Assembly: GCF_035917455.1 (NCBI RefSeq)
Contig: NZ_CP109078.1
Coordinates: 2,604,001-2,668,000, forward strand
Source: Micromonospora sp. NBC_01796
GTDB lineage: Bacteria > Actinomycetota > Actinomycetes > Mycobacteriales > Micromonosporaceae
DNA: 64,000 nt
Direction of reading: 5' to 3'
The first letter of the stretch is position 1, and every line of letters begins with the position of its first letter. The notes beneath the pieces were generated by a model. The model had not been told where the DNA came from and ran no database searches. It saw nothing but the letters and a program-made list of their open reading frames with translations. This document shows positions 27,697-37,250 of this stretch, piece by piece. The position numbers and the translations under genes were made by a program.

Positions 27697-30600
27697 GCAC
27701 GATCGTCATCAAGCGACCGCCCCGACGGCCGGCACCGGACATCCCCACCGGTGAGTTGCCGGTCGACCCTCCACCGGAGATCCCGGCCGCCGCCGGTGGC
27801 CGGATGCAGCAGCTCATGATGGTCCTGCCGATGCTCGGCGGGTCGGTCGCGATGGCGATGATGTTCGGCCGGGGCGGGGGCGCCTACTCCTACGTGGTCG
27901 GTGCGATGTTCGGCGTGTCGTCGCTGGCCATGCTCGCCTCCTCGTGGGGCAGTGCCTCCGGCACCCCGAAGAAGGCCGAGATGATGGCGGCCCGCCGGGA
28001 GTACCTGCGGCACCTGGCGACCCTGCGCCGACGGGTCCGGGACACCGCCGGCAAGCAGCGCGCCGGACTGTTCTACCGGCACCCCGACCCGGCCCGGCTC
28101 TGGTCCACGGTGGGCAGTCACCGGGTGTGGGAACGCCGGCCCGCCGATCCGGACTTCGGCGTGGTCCGGGTCGCGGTCGGCCCGCAGACCCTGGCGACCC
28201 CGCTGATCCCGCCGGTCACCCGGCCGCTGGAGGATCTGGAGCCGATGACCGCCGGTGCGCTGCGCCGGTTCCTGGACGCGTACGCGGTGGTGCCGGACCT
28301 GCCGGTGGCGCTCTCCCTGCGCGCCTTCGCCCGGGTCTTCGTCCGCGGCGAGGCGACCCGTACCGAACTCGGTCGCCCCGAACTGGGCTGGACCGACACC
28401 GGACGGACCGACCCCGGCACCGGTGCGGAGGGGCCGCAGGCCCTGGCCCGGGCGATGCTGACCCAGCTCGCCGTCTTCCACGCCCCGGACGAGCTGCTGA
28501 TCGCGGTCTGCGCCGGGCCGGAACGCCGGCCGCTCTGGGAGTGGCTCAAGTGGCTGCCGCACGCCCAGCACCCGGACCGCTCCGACGCCCTCGGCCCGGT
28601 ACGCCTGGTCGCCAGCTCCGCCACCGAACTCGAAGCACTGCTGGAGGACGTGCTCGGCAACCGGTCCCGGTTCAGCTCGGCGGGTCCGGCGACCGACGGG
28701 CCGCACGTGGTGGTCGTACTCGACGGGGGTGACCTGACCGGTGCCGCCGCGTTGATCAGCGACGGTGGCATCGACGCGGTGACGATCATCGACCTGGACA
28801 GCCCGCCGCCCCGGCTGCTGGACCGCTCCATGCTGGTCCTGGAGGTACGCGGCGGCCGGCTGAACACGTACACGATGGACGGTCAGGCCGAGGTGGGCAC
28901 ACCCGACCGGCTGACCGTGGTCGAGGCCGAGGCGGTCGCCCGACGACTCGCCCCGCTGCGGCTGGCGGCGGCAGGCAAGGGCGGCGCCGACACCCCGCTG
29001 AACGCCGAGATGGGCCTGGCCGAGCTGCTCGGCATCGGTGACCCGGACAACTTCACCACCGTGCAGGGCTGGGCGCCGCGCCCCGGCCGGGACCGGTTGC
29101 GGGTGCCGATCGGGGTGGCCGGTGACGGCGGGGCGATCGAGCTGGACCTGAAGGAGTCGGCGCAGGACGGCATGGGCCCGCACGGGCTGCTGATCGGCGC
29201 GACCGGGTCGGGCAAGTCGGAGCTGCTGCGTACGCTCGTCCTCGGGCTGGCCGCCACGCACTCGTCCGAGGCGCTGAACTTCGTCCTGGTCGACTTCAAG
29301 GGCGGGGCGACCTTCTCCTCCCTGGACCGGCTGCCGCACACCGCCGCGGTGATCACCAACCTGGCCGACGAGCTGCCGCTGGTCGACCGGATGGTGGACG
29401 CGATCAACGGTGAGCTGATCCGCCGGCAGGAACTGCTCCGCCGGGCCGGCAACTTCGCCAGCCTCCGCGACTACGAGAAGGCCCGGGGCGGTGGTGCGGC
29501 GCTCGCCCCGCTCCCGTCGCTGCTGATCATCTGTGACGAGTTCTCCGAGCTGCTCTCCGCCAAGCCCGACTTCATCGACCTCTTCGTCCAGATCGGTCGG
29601 TTGGGCCGGTCGCTCGGCGTACACCTGCTGCTGGCGTCGCAGCGGCTGGAGGAGGGGCGGCTGCGGGGGCTGGACACGCACCTGTCGTACCGGATCGGGT
29701 TGCGTACGTTCTCCGCCCTGGAGTCGCGGGCGGTGCTCGGGGTGCCGGACGCGTACGAGCTGCCCCGCTCACCGGGGCACGGTTACCTGAAGTTCGGCAC
29801 CGAGCCACTGGTCCGGTTCAAGGCCGCGTACGTCTCCGGCTCCTTCCGCCGGGCGGGGCTCGGCGGTGCCGGCGGCGGCCAGTCCGGTGCGCCGCGCCTG
29901 CTGAACTACTCGACCCACTTCGTGCCGGTGCCGGACCCGGTGACCACCGCGGAGCCGGTGCCGGAGGAGGTGCCGGCCGGGCAGAGCCTGCTCGACGTGA
30001 TGGTGTCCCGGCTGGTCGGCCAGGGTCCGCCGGCCCACCAGGTGTGGCTGCCGCCGCTGGCCCAGGCCCCGGCCCTGGACGAGCTGCTCGGCCCGGTGGT
30101 CACCGACCCGGCGCGCGGGCTGACCTTCGGCAACCCGGAACTGCACGGTGGCCTCCAGGTGCCGGTGGCGCTGATCGACAAGCCGTTCGAGCAGCGTCGG
30201 GACCTGCTCTGGTTGGCGCTGGACTCGGCCGCCGGGCACGTCGCCGTGGTCGGTGGGCCGCAGAGCGGCAAGTCGACCCTGCTCCGGACGCTGATCTGCG
30301 GGCTGGCGCTCACCCACACCCCGGCCGAGGTGCAGATCTACTGCCTCGACTTCGGTGGTGGCGCGCTGGCCGCGCTGCGCGACCTGCCGCACGTCGGCGG
30401 GGTCGCGGGCCGGCTCGACACCGCCGCCGTACGGCGCACCATCGGCGAGATCTCGACCCTGCTCGCCGAGCGGGAGCGGCGCTTCGCCGACCTCGGGGTG
30501 GACTCGATGGTGGCGTACCGCAAGCGCCGGGCGGCCGGTGGCGTCGGGCCGGGCACCGATCCGTTCGGTGACGTGTTCCTGGTCGTCGACGGCTGGCCGA

Positions 30601-31703
30601 CGCTGCGCGGGGAGTACGACGACCTGGAGCCGATGATCACCGACCTGGCCACCCGTGGCCTGTCGTACGGCGTACACGTGGTCGGTGCCGCGCCGCGCTG
30701 GATGGACTTCCGGCCGGCGATCCGGGACCTGTTCGGCTCCCGCCTCGAACTGCGCCTCGGTGATCCGACCGACTCGATCGTGTCCCGGCGTACTGCGGCG
30801 AACGTGCCGGAGAAGACGCCGGGGCGCGGTATCACCGCCGAGAGCCTGCACTTCCTGACCGCTCTGCCGGGGCTGTCCAGCCTCGGTGGGGACACCCCGT
30901 CGCTGGTCAAGGCGGTGGCGAGTTCGTGGACCGGTGCGCCGGCTCCCCGCGTACGGCTGTTGCCGCCGGTGCTGCCGTACGCCGAGCTGGACCTGTCCGG
31001 GACGTCCGGCCTGCGGCTGCCGATCGGCATCTCCGAGGCGGACCTGCGGCCGGTCTCGATCGATTTCGCGAGCGAGCCGCACTTCCTGCTCTTCGGCGAC
31101 GCCGAGTGCGGCAAGTCGTCGTTCCTGCGGGCGCTCGCCACCTCGATCACCGGCCGGTTCACCCCGGAGCAGGCCCGGGTGATCCTGGTCGACTACCGGC
31201 GGAGCCTGCTCGGGACGATCCAGACCGAACACCTGATCGGGTACGGCACCGCAGCCGCCGCCACGGTCGAGCTGATCGAGTCGGCGGCGGGTTACATGCA
31301 ACGCCGACTGCCCGGCCCGGACGTCACCCCGCAGCAGCTCAAGGACCGGTCGTGGTGGACCGGCCCGGAGCTGTTCGTCCTGGTCGACGACTACGACCTG
31401 GTCGCCACCGGCCCGGCGAACCCGCTGCGTCCGCTGGAGGAGTTCCTGCCGCAGGCCCGGGACATCGGCCTGCACCTGGTGCTGACCCGGCGGTCCGGTG
31501 GCGCCTCCCGGTCCCTCTACGAGCCGATCATCCAGCGGTTGCGTGAGCTTTCCTCACCCGGCCTGGTGATGTCCGGCGACAAGGACGAGGGCGCCCTGGT
31601 CGGTGCGGTACGCCCGGCGCCGATGCCGCCCGGACGGGGTCGGCTGGTGACCCGCAAGGAGGGAACACGCCTGATCCAACTCGCCCATCTGCCTCCGGTC
31701 TGA
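27693..31703 (+). CDS. eccC: Type VII secretion ATPase EccC (fused, three FtsK/SpoIIIE domains)
   Basis: Motor of the ESX secretion system that recognises and drives export of WXG100-type substrates. The 1336-aa product has two TM helices near residues 38-85 and a DUF/stalk region, then three P-loop domains: GATGSGKSE (about 502) with LLIICDEFSELL, GGPQSGKST (about 854), and GDAECGKSS (about 1136) with VILVDYRRSLLG. The single-chain form (EccCa plus EccCb) is typical outside the ESX-1 type. The ATG (27693) has a GGCGGGG-rich leader. mycP follows 86 bp downstream on the same strand. Confidence 0.94.
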   Translation: MSTIVIKRPPRRPAPDIPTGELPVDPPPEIPAAAGGRMQQLMMVLPMLGGSVAMAMMFGRGGGAYSYVVGAMFGVSSLAMLASSWGSASGTPKKAEMMAARREYLRHLATLRRRVRDTAGKQRAGLFYRHPDPARLWSTVGSHRVWERRPADPDFGVVRVAVGPQTLATPLIPPVTRPLEDLEPMTAGALRRFLDAYAVVPDLPVALSLRAFARVFVRGEATRTELGRPELGWTDTGRTDPGTGAEGPQALARAMLTQLAVFHAPDELLIAVCAGPERRPLWEWLKWLPHAQHPDRSDALGPVRLVASSATELEALLEDVLGNRSRFSSAGPATDGPHVVVVLDGGDLTGAAALISDGGIDAVTIIDLDSPPPRLLDRSMLVLEVRGGRLNTYTMDGQAEVGTPDRLTVVEAEAVARRLAPLRLAAAGKGGADTPLNAEMGLAELLGIGDPDNFTTVQGWAPRPGRDRLRVPIGVAGDGGAIELDLKESAQDGMGPHGLLIGATGSGKSELLRTLVLGLAATHSSEALNFVLVDFKGGATFSSLDRLPHTAAVITNLADELPLVDRMVDAINGELIRRQELLRRAGNFASLRDYEKARGGGAALAPLPSLLIICDEFSELLSAKPDFIDLFVQIGRLGRSLGVHLLLASQRLEEGRLRGLDTHLSYRIGLRTFSALESRAVLGVPDAYELPRSPGHGYLKFGTEPLVRFKAAYVSGSFRRAGLGGAGGGQSGAPRLLNYSTHFVPVPDPVTTAEPVPEEVPAGQSLLDVMVSRLVGQGPPAHQVWLPPLAQAPALDELLGPVVTDPARGLTFGNPELHGGLQVPVALIDKPFEQRRDLLWLALDSAAGHVAVVGGPQSGKSTLLRTLICGLALTHTPAEVQIYCLDFGGGALAALRDLPHVGGVAGRLDTAAVRRTIGEISTLLAERERRFADLGVDSMVAYRKRRAAGGVGPGTDPFGDVFLVVDGWPTLRGEYDDLEPMITDLATRGLSYGVHVVGAAPRWMDFRPAIRDLFGSRLELRLGDPTDSIVSRRTAANVPEKTPGRGITAESLHFLTALPGLSSLGGDTPSLVKAVASSWTGAPAPRVRLLPPVLPYAELDLSGTSGLRLPIGISEADLRPVSIDFASEPHFLLFGDAECGKSSFLRALATSITGRFTPEQARVILVDYRRSLLGTIQTEHLIGYGTAAAATVELIESAAGYMQRRLPGPDVTPQQLKDRSWWTGPELFVLVDDYDLVATGPANPLRPLEEFLPQARDIGLHLVLTRRSGGASRSLYEPIIQRLRELSSPGLVMSGDKDEGALVGAVRPAPMPPGRGRLVTRKEGTRLIQLAHLPPV

Positions 31704-31789
31704 TCGATTCGTCGCGAACGCCCCGCCACCACAGTGAAAAGGGGTAACCTCCGTGCATCACGTGTCCACCGGGGTGAAATGGCCAAGCT

Positions 31790-33211
31790 GTGACAGGGCT
31801 GGTGTACCGAGACGAGCGTGCCGGGCCACGGGCTGCCGTGGCGGCGCTGCTCGCCATGCTCGGGATCGGGGTGACGCTCGCCGGGCCGGCGGTGGCCACG
31901 GCCGCGCCGCAGACCCCGCAGGCGATGCTGCGTGCCCAGCCGGCGGCCCTGCCGATCCGGGCCGACTCGGTCCGGGACGAGCAGTGGCAGCTCGACGAGT
32001 TCGACGCCAAGGCCCTGTGGAAGGTGTCCACCGGTAAGGACGTCACCGTTGCGGTGATCGATTCCGGGGTGGACGGCACCCATCCGGATCTCGCCGGTCA
32101 GGTGCTGCCCGGGCTCGACCTGGTGCAGCCGGGTGGAGACGGGCACGCCGACCCGGTCGGCCACGGGACGACGGTGGCCGCGCTGATCGCCGGGCGCAAC
32201 GACGACAGTCGCGGCGTCGCCGGGCTCGCCCCGCAGGCCAGGATCCTTCCGGTACGGGTGCTCGACGCGCAGAACCGCTACGACGACGCGATGATCGTGG
32301 CGAAGGGTCTGCGCTGGGCGGTGGACAACGGCGCACGGGTGGTGAACCTGTCGCTCGGCGGTGCCGGGAACAGTCCGGCGCTCGCCGCCGCGCTCGACTA
32401 CGCGTTCGTCCGGGACGTGGTTGTCGTCGCCTGCACCGGCAACCGGGGCGTGTCGACGTCTACCGACGTCTGGTACCCGGCCCGGGAGCCGGGTGTGGTG
32501 GCCGTGTCCGGCATGGAACGCGACACCGACGGGCTCTGGTCGGGTTCGATCAGCGGGCCGCAGACCGTACTGACCGCCCCGGCGACCGGTCTGCTCGGCG
32601 CCGGCCGCGACGGCGGCTACTGGCGGGTGCAGGGCACCAGCTTCGCGGCTCCGCTGGTGACCGCCTCGGCGGCGCTGGTCCGGTCCAAGTGGCCGCAGAT
32701 GTCCGCGGCCGACGTGGTGAACCGGCTGGTGCAGACCGCCCGCGACCTCGGCCCCGCCGGGCGGGACGACCAATTCGGCTTCGGTCTGGTCAATCCGCTC
32801 GCCGCACTGTCGAACCCGGTCGGGCCGGTGGCCCGCAACCCGCTCGATGACAACCTGTCCCCCGGTGAGGCCGGCTTCGGTCCGGCTCCGGGCGTGAACG
32901 CCGCGAGCGGGTCGGGCAGCCAGCAGACGGATGCGCTCAAGGTCGGCCCGCCGGGTGACCGGATGCGCTGGTCGGCGCGACCGGCCGGTGGCCTGGAGGG
33001 TTCCGCCGGGCAGCGGGGGGTCTGGACCGGCACGGTGGTCCTGTTGGTCGTACTCACCGGCAGTGTGCTGCTGGTGAACCGGGCCCAGTTCGCGCACGCC
33101 GTACGGAACCGGTCGTGGCGGTTGCGCCGGCCGTGGGACCGGGTGACCGCGCCACCACCGCCACCGCCCGCCGGTACGCACAACGACGACAAATCGTCAG
33201 GACAAACCTGA
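31790..33211 (+). CDS. mycP: Type VII secretion-associated serine protease (mycosin)
   Basis: Subtilisin-family (S8A) protease anchored outside the membrane that stabilises ESX complexes and processes substrates. The 473-aa product has an N-terminal signal region (about residues 13-39), catalytic Asp91 (VIDSGVDG), His125 (GHGTTVAALIAG) and Ser284 (GTSFAAPLV), the NxxG oxyanion region ACTGNRG, and a C-terminal TM helix (about 408-424) with a short basic tail. That is complete mycosin architecture. The GTG start at 31790 has only a weak ribosome site, so a nearby start is possible. It is probably co-transcribed with eccC. Confidence 0.93.
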   Translation: MTGLVYRDERAGPRAAVAALLAMLGIGVTLAGPAVATAAPQTPQAMLRAQPAALPIRADSVRDEQWQLDEFDAKALWKVSTGKDVTVAVIDSGVDGTHPDLAGQVLPGLDLVQPGGDGHADPVGHGTTVAALIAGRNDDSRGVAGLAPQARILPVRVLDAQNRYDDAMIVAKGLRWAVDNGARVVNLSLGGAGNSPALAAALDYAFVRDVVVVACTGNRGVSTSTDVWYPAREPGVVAVSGMERDTDGLWSGSISGPQTVLTAPATGLLGAGRDGGYWRVQGTSFAAPLVTASAALVRSKWPQMSAADVVNRLVQTARDLGPAGRDDQFGFGLVNPLAALSNPVGPVARNPLDDNLSPGEAGFGPAPGVNAASGSGSQQTDALKVGPPGDRMRWSARPAGGLEGSAGQRGVWTGTVVLLVVLTGSVLLVNRAQFAHAVRNRSWRLRRPWDRVTAPPPPPPAGTHNDDKSSGQT

Positions 33212-33247
33212 CACCGGTTCGCCCGTACGGGGACTACTGTTCGCCCC

Positions 33248-33787
33248 GTGGTGGAGATCGACACTGAGCGGCTGGTCCTGCGCGACTGGCGGAAGTCCGA
33301 CCTGGCGCCGTGGGCGGCGATGAACGCCGACCCCGAGGTCCGGGAACATCTCGGGCCGGTGCTCACCGCCCACGAGGCCGCCGCCTCGATCGAGAGCTTC
33401 CAGCACGACCTGGACCGCAACGGCTTCGGTTTCTGGGCGGTGCAGGTCCGGTCGACCGGGGAGTTCATCGGGTTCACCGGCCTGGATCCGGTGGACGAGA
33501 ACATGACCTTCACCGGGGTCGAGGCCGGGTGGCGGCTGGCCCGTACGGCATGGGGTCACGGGTACGCCACCGAGGCGGCCCGCGCCGCCCTGGCGTACGG
33601 CTTCGACACGGTCGGCCTGCCGGAGATCCTCGCCATCACCACCAGGACGAACCTGCGCTCCCAGGCGGTGATGCGCCGGCTCGGGATGACCACCGACCCG
33701 GCGGAGGACTTCGACGACCCGGACTCCGAACCGGGCCCGCTGCGCCGCCAGGTCCTCTACCGCAAGCAGCGCGACTCGCACGGGTAG
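33248..33787 (+). CDS. GNAT acetyltransferase, RimJ/RimL type
   Basis: A 179-aa GNAT-family N-acetyltransferase. It shows the RimJ/RimL-like beginning IDTERLVLRDWRKSDL, the FIGFTGL strand, the acetyl-CoA-binding EAGWRLARTAWGHGYATEAARAAL (motif A with the R/QxxGxG/A loop) and NLRSQAVMRRLGM in motif B. The substrate cannot be told; relatives acetylate protein N-termini or small amines. GTG 33248 or 33251 may start it. It follows mycP by 36 bp on the same strand, probably by chance rather than function. Confidence 0.88.
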   Translation: MVEIDTERLVLRDWRKSDLAPWAAMNADPEVREHLGPVLTAHEAAASIESFQHDLDRNGFGFWAVQVRSTGEFIGFTGLDPVDENMTFTGVEAGWRLARTAWGHGYATEAARAALAYGFDTVGLPEILAITTRTNLRSQAVMRRLGMTTDPAEDFDDPDSEPGPLRRQVLYRKQRDSHG

Positions 33788-33810
33788 GTGAGGCGCGGCC
33801 CGCCGGTCGG

Positions 33811-34989
33811 TCAGGTGCAGGCGCCGGTGTCGGTCGAGCGGGTCCGCTCGGTGCCGGCGGTCGCGGTCGACCTGGCCTCGTTGGCGGTGACCGCGAACCC
33901 GGTGTTCGGGTCGTCCGCCGCCGCCGCGAAGATCACGCCAAGCACCTGGCCGTTCGGTGCCACCAGCGGCCCGCCGGAGTTGCCGCTGCGGACCAGCGCC
34001 CGGATCGTGTAGATCTCGCGGGTCACGTCCCCGGAGTCGTAGATGTTCGGTCCGGTGATCTTGCTGACGTCCCGGACCCGTGCCGACTGCGCGTTGTACG
34101 GACCGTCCAGCGGAAAGCCGAGCACGATCGCGTCGGCCTCGCTCGGCGCCTGCCGGGCGGCGAACGGCATCACCGGCGCCGAGAGCCCCGGCACGTAGAT
34201 CACCGCCAGGTCCCGTTCCGGGTCGTAGACGACCACCCGCCCGTTGTGCCGGTCGCCGTCCAACTCCACCGAGACCGACCGGGTTCCGGCGACCACGTGG
34301 GCGTTGGTCATCACCCGGTCCTCGGCGTAGACGAACCCGGAGCCCTCGATCCGGCGGGAGCAGGCCGGCGCGGAGCCGAGCACCTTCACCACCGACCGCT
34401 TCCCGTTCACCACCACCTGGGAGCCGGCCAGCGCCGGATCGGGCGGCGACACGTCGCGGGCACGGGTCGGTGCCAGCCTGCCGAACGGGTCCGGGAAGCC
34501 GTCGGTGTCGACTGTCTCCCGGAGCTGGTCCGACAGGGCCTGCGCCTGGGCCGGCAGTACCCGGTCGACCACGTTGATCAGCGCACTGTTGCGTACGGCG
34601 CTGGCCAGCCAGGGCAGTGACGAGGACCCGAGCGGGACCGCCACCAGCCAGGCGGCCAGCAGCACCGCGAACAGCGACACGAAGGCCCCGCCGATGTCGT
34701 CGGCCTTGCGGCCGGCCTGGCTCCTGATCGCGTGCCGCAGGTGCGAACCGACCCAGCCGGAGAGGGTCTGGCCGAGCACCGCCAGACCGAAGATCGTTAT
34801 CAGGGCGACCAGGATGCGCATCGCCTCGCCGGTGAACTGCTCCGCGAGCAGCGGGCCGAGTTGCAGCCCGATCAGCAGACCGACAAAAAAGCCGGCGAGG
34901 GAGAGCCCTCCGACGAAAAAGCCCTGCCGGTAGCCGGTGATCGCAAACACCAGCATGAGCAGGATGAGGACCGCATCCACCACCGACAC
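33811..34989 (-). CDS. marP: MarP-type membrane serine protease (CvpA plus trypsin-like)
   Basis: A 392-aa protein with four N-terminal TM helices of the CvpA/colicin V family (residues 1-120) and an extracytoplasmic chymotrypsin-fold protease. The triad is visible: His231 (TNAHVVAG), Asp260 (DPERDLAVI) and Ser338 (RSGNSGGPLV). Cys210 and Cys391 match the disulfide pair of Mycobacterium tuberculosis MarP (Rv3671c), a protease needed for acid and oxidative stress resistance. The downstream-upstream genes match Rv3672c-Rv3674c and Rv3676, supporting orthology. GTG 34989 begins MSVVDAVLILL. Confidence 0.92.
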   Translation of the reverse strand: MSVVDAVLILLMLVFAITGYRQGFFVGGLSLAGFFVGLLIGLQLGPLLAEQFTGEAMRILVALITIFGLAVLGQTLSGWVGSHLRHAIRSQAGRKADDIGGAFVSLFAVLLAAWLVAVPLGSSSLPWLASAVRNSALINVVDRVLPAQAQALSDQLRETVDTDGFPDPFGRLAPTRARDVSPPDPALAGSQVVVNGKRSVVKVLGSAPACSRRIEGSGFVYAEDRVMTNAHVVAGTRSVSVELDGDRHNGRVVVYDPERDLAVIYVPGLSAPVMPFAARQAPSEADAIVLGFPLDGPYNAQSARVRDVSKITGPNIYDSGDVTREIYTIRALVRSGNSGGPLVAPNGQVLGVIFAAAADDPNTGFAVTANEARSTATAGTERTRSTDTGACT

Positions 34990-35061
34990 GACCCCAGCGT
35001 ACGGGGACGGGGCACTCCAGATGACAGGCCGCTCACACAGAATCGGAATAAGCGCCCGGAA

Positions 35062-35781
35062 TCAGCGCCCCGGGATGACCTTCCCGCTCCCCGAACCGGG
35101 CTCGGCCAGTTCCCCGTCGTTGCCCGCGTACGGGGCCGGGGTGGTGCGTACGGGTGGGAGTTCCACCACCCGGTCCTGCGGCCACGGTCGGTTCCACCCA
35201 CCCATCCCGAGCAGGGCGTCGAGCACTCCGGCGGTAAAGCCCCAGACGAGCATCCCCCGGACCTGGAAGGCGGGACCGACCCAACCGCTCGGGTGGCGGA
35301 CCCGTACCCGGTTGGCGGGGTCGACCAGTTCGGCGATCGGCAGCCGGGCGACGTGGGCCACCTCCTCCGGTTCCCGTGCGTGCACCGGATGCGGCCGGTG
35401 CCACCAGCCGAGGATCGGGGTGACCACGAAGTCGCTCACCGGGATCCAGAGCGGTGGGAGTTGCGCCAGCACGGTCACGGTCGCCGGGTCGAGGCCGACC
35501 TCCTCCTCCGCCTCGCGCAGGGCGGTCGCCGCCGCGTCGGCGTCACCGGGGTCGGCGGCACCGCCGGGGAAGGCCGCCTGGCCGGCGTGGGTACGCATGG
35601 TCGCCGCCCGCTGGAGCACGAGGACGTCCGGCCCGTACGCCGGGTCCTCACCGAGCAGGACCAGTACGGCGCTGGGCCTACCGCCGCTGGTGGGCGTACG
35701 GAGTCGGGTGAAGTCCTCGGTACGCGCGGTGCGTACCCGGCTGACCAGTGGCTCGCACCACGAGGGAAGTTGCGCGCTCAT
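35062..35781 (-). CDS. CoA pyrophosphatase-type NUDIX hydrolase
   Basis: A 239-aa NUDIX hydrolase of the CoA/acyl-CoA pyrophosphatase group (NudL, Rv3672c-like). The CoA-specific motif RAATMRTHAGQAAFPGG precedes the NUDIX box GGAADPGDADAAATALREAEEEVGL-type segment (about residues 74-98; conserved REAxEEVGL). It would cleave CoA to adenosine 3',5'-bisphosphate and 4'-phosphopantetheine. ATG 35781 overlaps the stop of the TlpA-like gene (ATGA), so translation is coupled. The last about 30 residues are polar and not part of the fold. Confidence 0.9.
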   Translation of the reverse strand: MSAQLPSWCEPLVSRVRTARTEDFTRLRTPTSGGRPSAVLVLLGEDPAYGPDVLVLQRAATMRTHAGQAAFPGGAADPGDADAAATALREAEEEVGLDPATVTVLAQLPPLWIPVSDFVVTPILGWWHRPHPVHAREPEEVAHVARLPIAELVDPANRVRVRHPSGWVGPAFQVRGMLVWGFTAGVLDALLGMGGWNRPWPQDRVVELPPVRTTPAPYAGNDGELAEPGSGSGKVIPGR

Positions 35782-36380
35782 GCCGGGACCACCACCCCGA
35801 GGTGCTGCTCGACCAGGGCGGCGAGCTTGTTGTCGTCGAGTGCGCCGGTGACGTCCAGGTGCCGGATCCGCCCCTGCGCGTCGACGAACACGGTGGCCGG
35901 CAGGCCGGGGGCGGCGACCCCGCTGCGGAGCTTCTCGCCGGGGTCGAACAGGGTGGGGAAGGTGAGGCCGAGTTCGCCGGCCAGGTCGCGGGCGTCGTCC
36001 CGGTCGTCGCGGGTGTCCACCCCGACGACGTGCAGTTGCCCGCCGGCCCGTTCGGCGAGCCGCTGGAAGGCGGGCAGTTCCTTGCGGCAGGGCAGGCACC
36101 AGGCGGCCCAGAGGTTGACCACGGCGGGTCCGCGTACGGCGGCCAGGGACACCTCGGCGCCGCCGGTGAAGCAGGGCAGCCCGACGTCCGGCAGCGGCCT
36201 GGTCGACCCGTCCGGTCTCCCGCCGGTGTCGGCCGGGGCCGCGCTCGGGACGGTGGTCAGTGCGGCACAGTCGGCGAACGGTGCCGGGGGCTCCGGCTCG
36301 GGTGCGGGGTCGGACCGGCCGCATGCGGTGACGGTGAGCAGCAGCAGGGGCAGGAGCAGCCCGGCGAGCGGACGCCTCAC
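35778..36380 (-). CDS. TlpA/ResA-like thioredoxin-fold lipoprotein
   Basis: A 200-aa exported lipoprotein. Signal peptide with lipobox LTVTAC (Cys20), a Pro-rich linker, then a thioredoxin-fold domain with the redox motif [11 protein letters not shown] (Cys95 and Cys98) and the cis-Pro segment GLPATVFVD. Such proteins reduce or oxidise extracytoplasmic disulfides, for example in cytochrome maturation or in neighbours such as MarP with its conserved disulfide (inference). It overlaps nth (GTGA) on one side and the NUDIX gene (ATGA) on the other, matching Rv3673c in the mycobacterial order. Confidence 0.9.
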   Translation of the reverse strand: MRRPLAGLLLPLLLLTVTACGRSDPAPEPEPPAPFADCAALTTVPSAAPADTGGRPDGSTRPLPDVGLPCFTGGAEVSLAAVRGPAVVNLWAAWCLPCRKELPAFQRLAERAGGQLHVVGVDTRDDRDDARDLAGELGLTFPTLFDPGEKLRSGVAAPGLPATVFVDAQGRIRHLDVTGALDDNKLAALVEQHLGVVVPA

Positions 36381-37189
36381 GGTGCCTCCGCGGCCACCGC
36401 CGTGGCCGGGACCAGGACCGGGTCGATCCCGGCCGCGATCGCGAGTTCGCGGGCCCGTGGCCCCTTGAGCAGCTTGGCGGCGGCTTCGGGCTCGGTCGGG
36501 CCGAGGCCGTACGAGGGGCAGAGCGGGGCGAGCGTGCAGGCGCCGCAGGCGGGCGTACGGGCGTGGCAGACCCGGCGGCCGTGGAAGATCACCCGGTGCG
36601 AGAGCATCGTCCAGTCGCGCTTCTCGTAGAGCGCACCGACCGCGTGCTCGATCTTGACCGGGTCGGTTTCGGTGGTCAGCTTCCACCGGTGCATCAGCCG
36701 CTGGAAGTGCGTGTCCACGGTGATGCCCGGTACGTCGAAGGCGTTGCCGAGGATGACGTTCGCCGTCTTGCGCCCGATTCCGGGCAGCTTCACCAGGTCG
36801 ACGAGCTTGCCCGGCACCCGGCCGTCGTACTGCTCGACCAGGGTCCGCCCCAGGTTGATCAACGAGGTGGTCTTGTTCCGGAAGAAGCCGGTCGGCCGGA
36901 TCAGCTCCTCCATCTCGGCCCGGTCCGCGCCGGCGAAGTCGGCGGCGTCGTGGTAGCGGGCGAAGAGCTTCGGCGTGACTTCGTTGACCTTCTTGTCGGT
37001 GCACTGGGCGGACAGGATGGTGGCCACGGCGAGTTGCAGCGGGCCGTCGTGGTCCAGCTCGCAGTGGGCGTCCGGGTGCGTCTCGGTCAGCACCCGGCCG
37101 ATCCGGCGAGCCCTTCGCTTGCGGCCGAGGTCGGTCTCGGCGGCGGGGGCAGGGGTACGGCTCACGTCGGTCAGCCTACGTCGGCCCAC
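36377..37189 (-). CDS. nth: Endonuclease III (DNA glycosylase/AP lyase)
   Basis: Base-excision repair enzyme that removes oxidised pyrimidines and nicks abasic sites. The 270-aa product has the helix-hairpin-helix [11 protein letters not shown] with catalytic Lys141, catalytic Asp159 (VDTHF), and the iron-sulfur cluster ligands Cys208, 215, 218 and 224 (C-x6-C-x2-C-x5-C). GTG 37189 follows GGGAGG closely; GTG 37165 is an alternative that would remove eight residues. It is first in a three-gene overlapping operon with the TlpA-like and NUDIX genes. Confidence 0.95.
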   Translation of the reverse strand: MGRRRLTDVSRTPAPAAETDLGRKRRARRIGRVLTETHPDAHCELDHDGPLQLAVATILSAQCTDKKVNEVTPKLFARYHDAADFAGADRAEMEELIRPTGFFRNKTTSLINLGRTLVEQYDGRVPGKLVDLVKLPGIGRKTANVILGNAFDVPGITVDTHFQRLMHRWKLTTETDPVKIEHAVGALYEKRDWTMLSHRVIFHGRRVCHARTPACGACTLAPLCPSYGLGPTEPEAAAKLLKGPRARELAIAAGIDPVLVPATAVAAEAP

Positions 37190-37250
37190 CGACCTCCCGG
37201 CCGGTCCTACCGCCGCGACCGCGAACTGACCTCCGCGCCGGTCCTACCGG

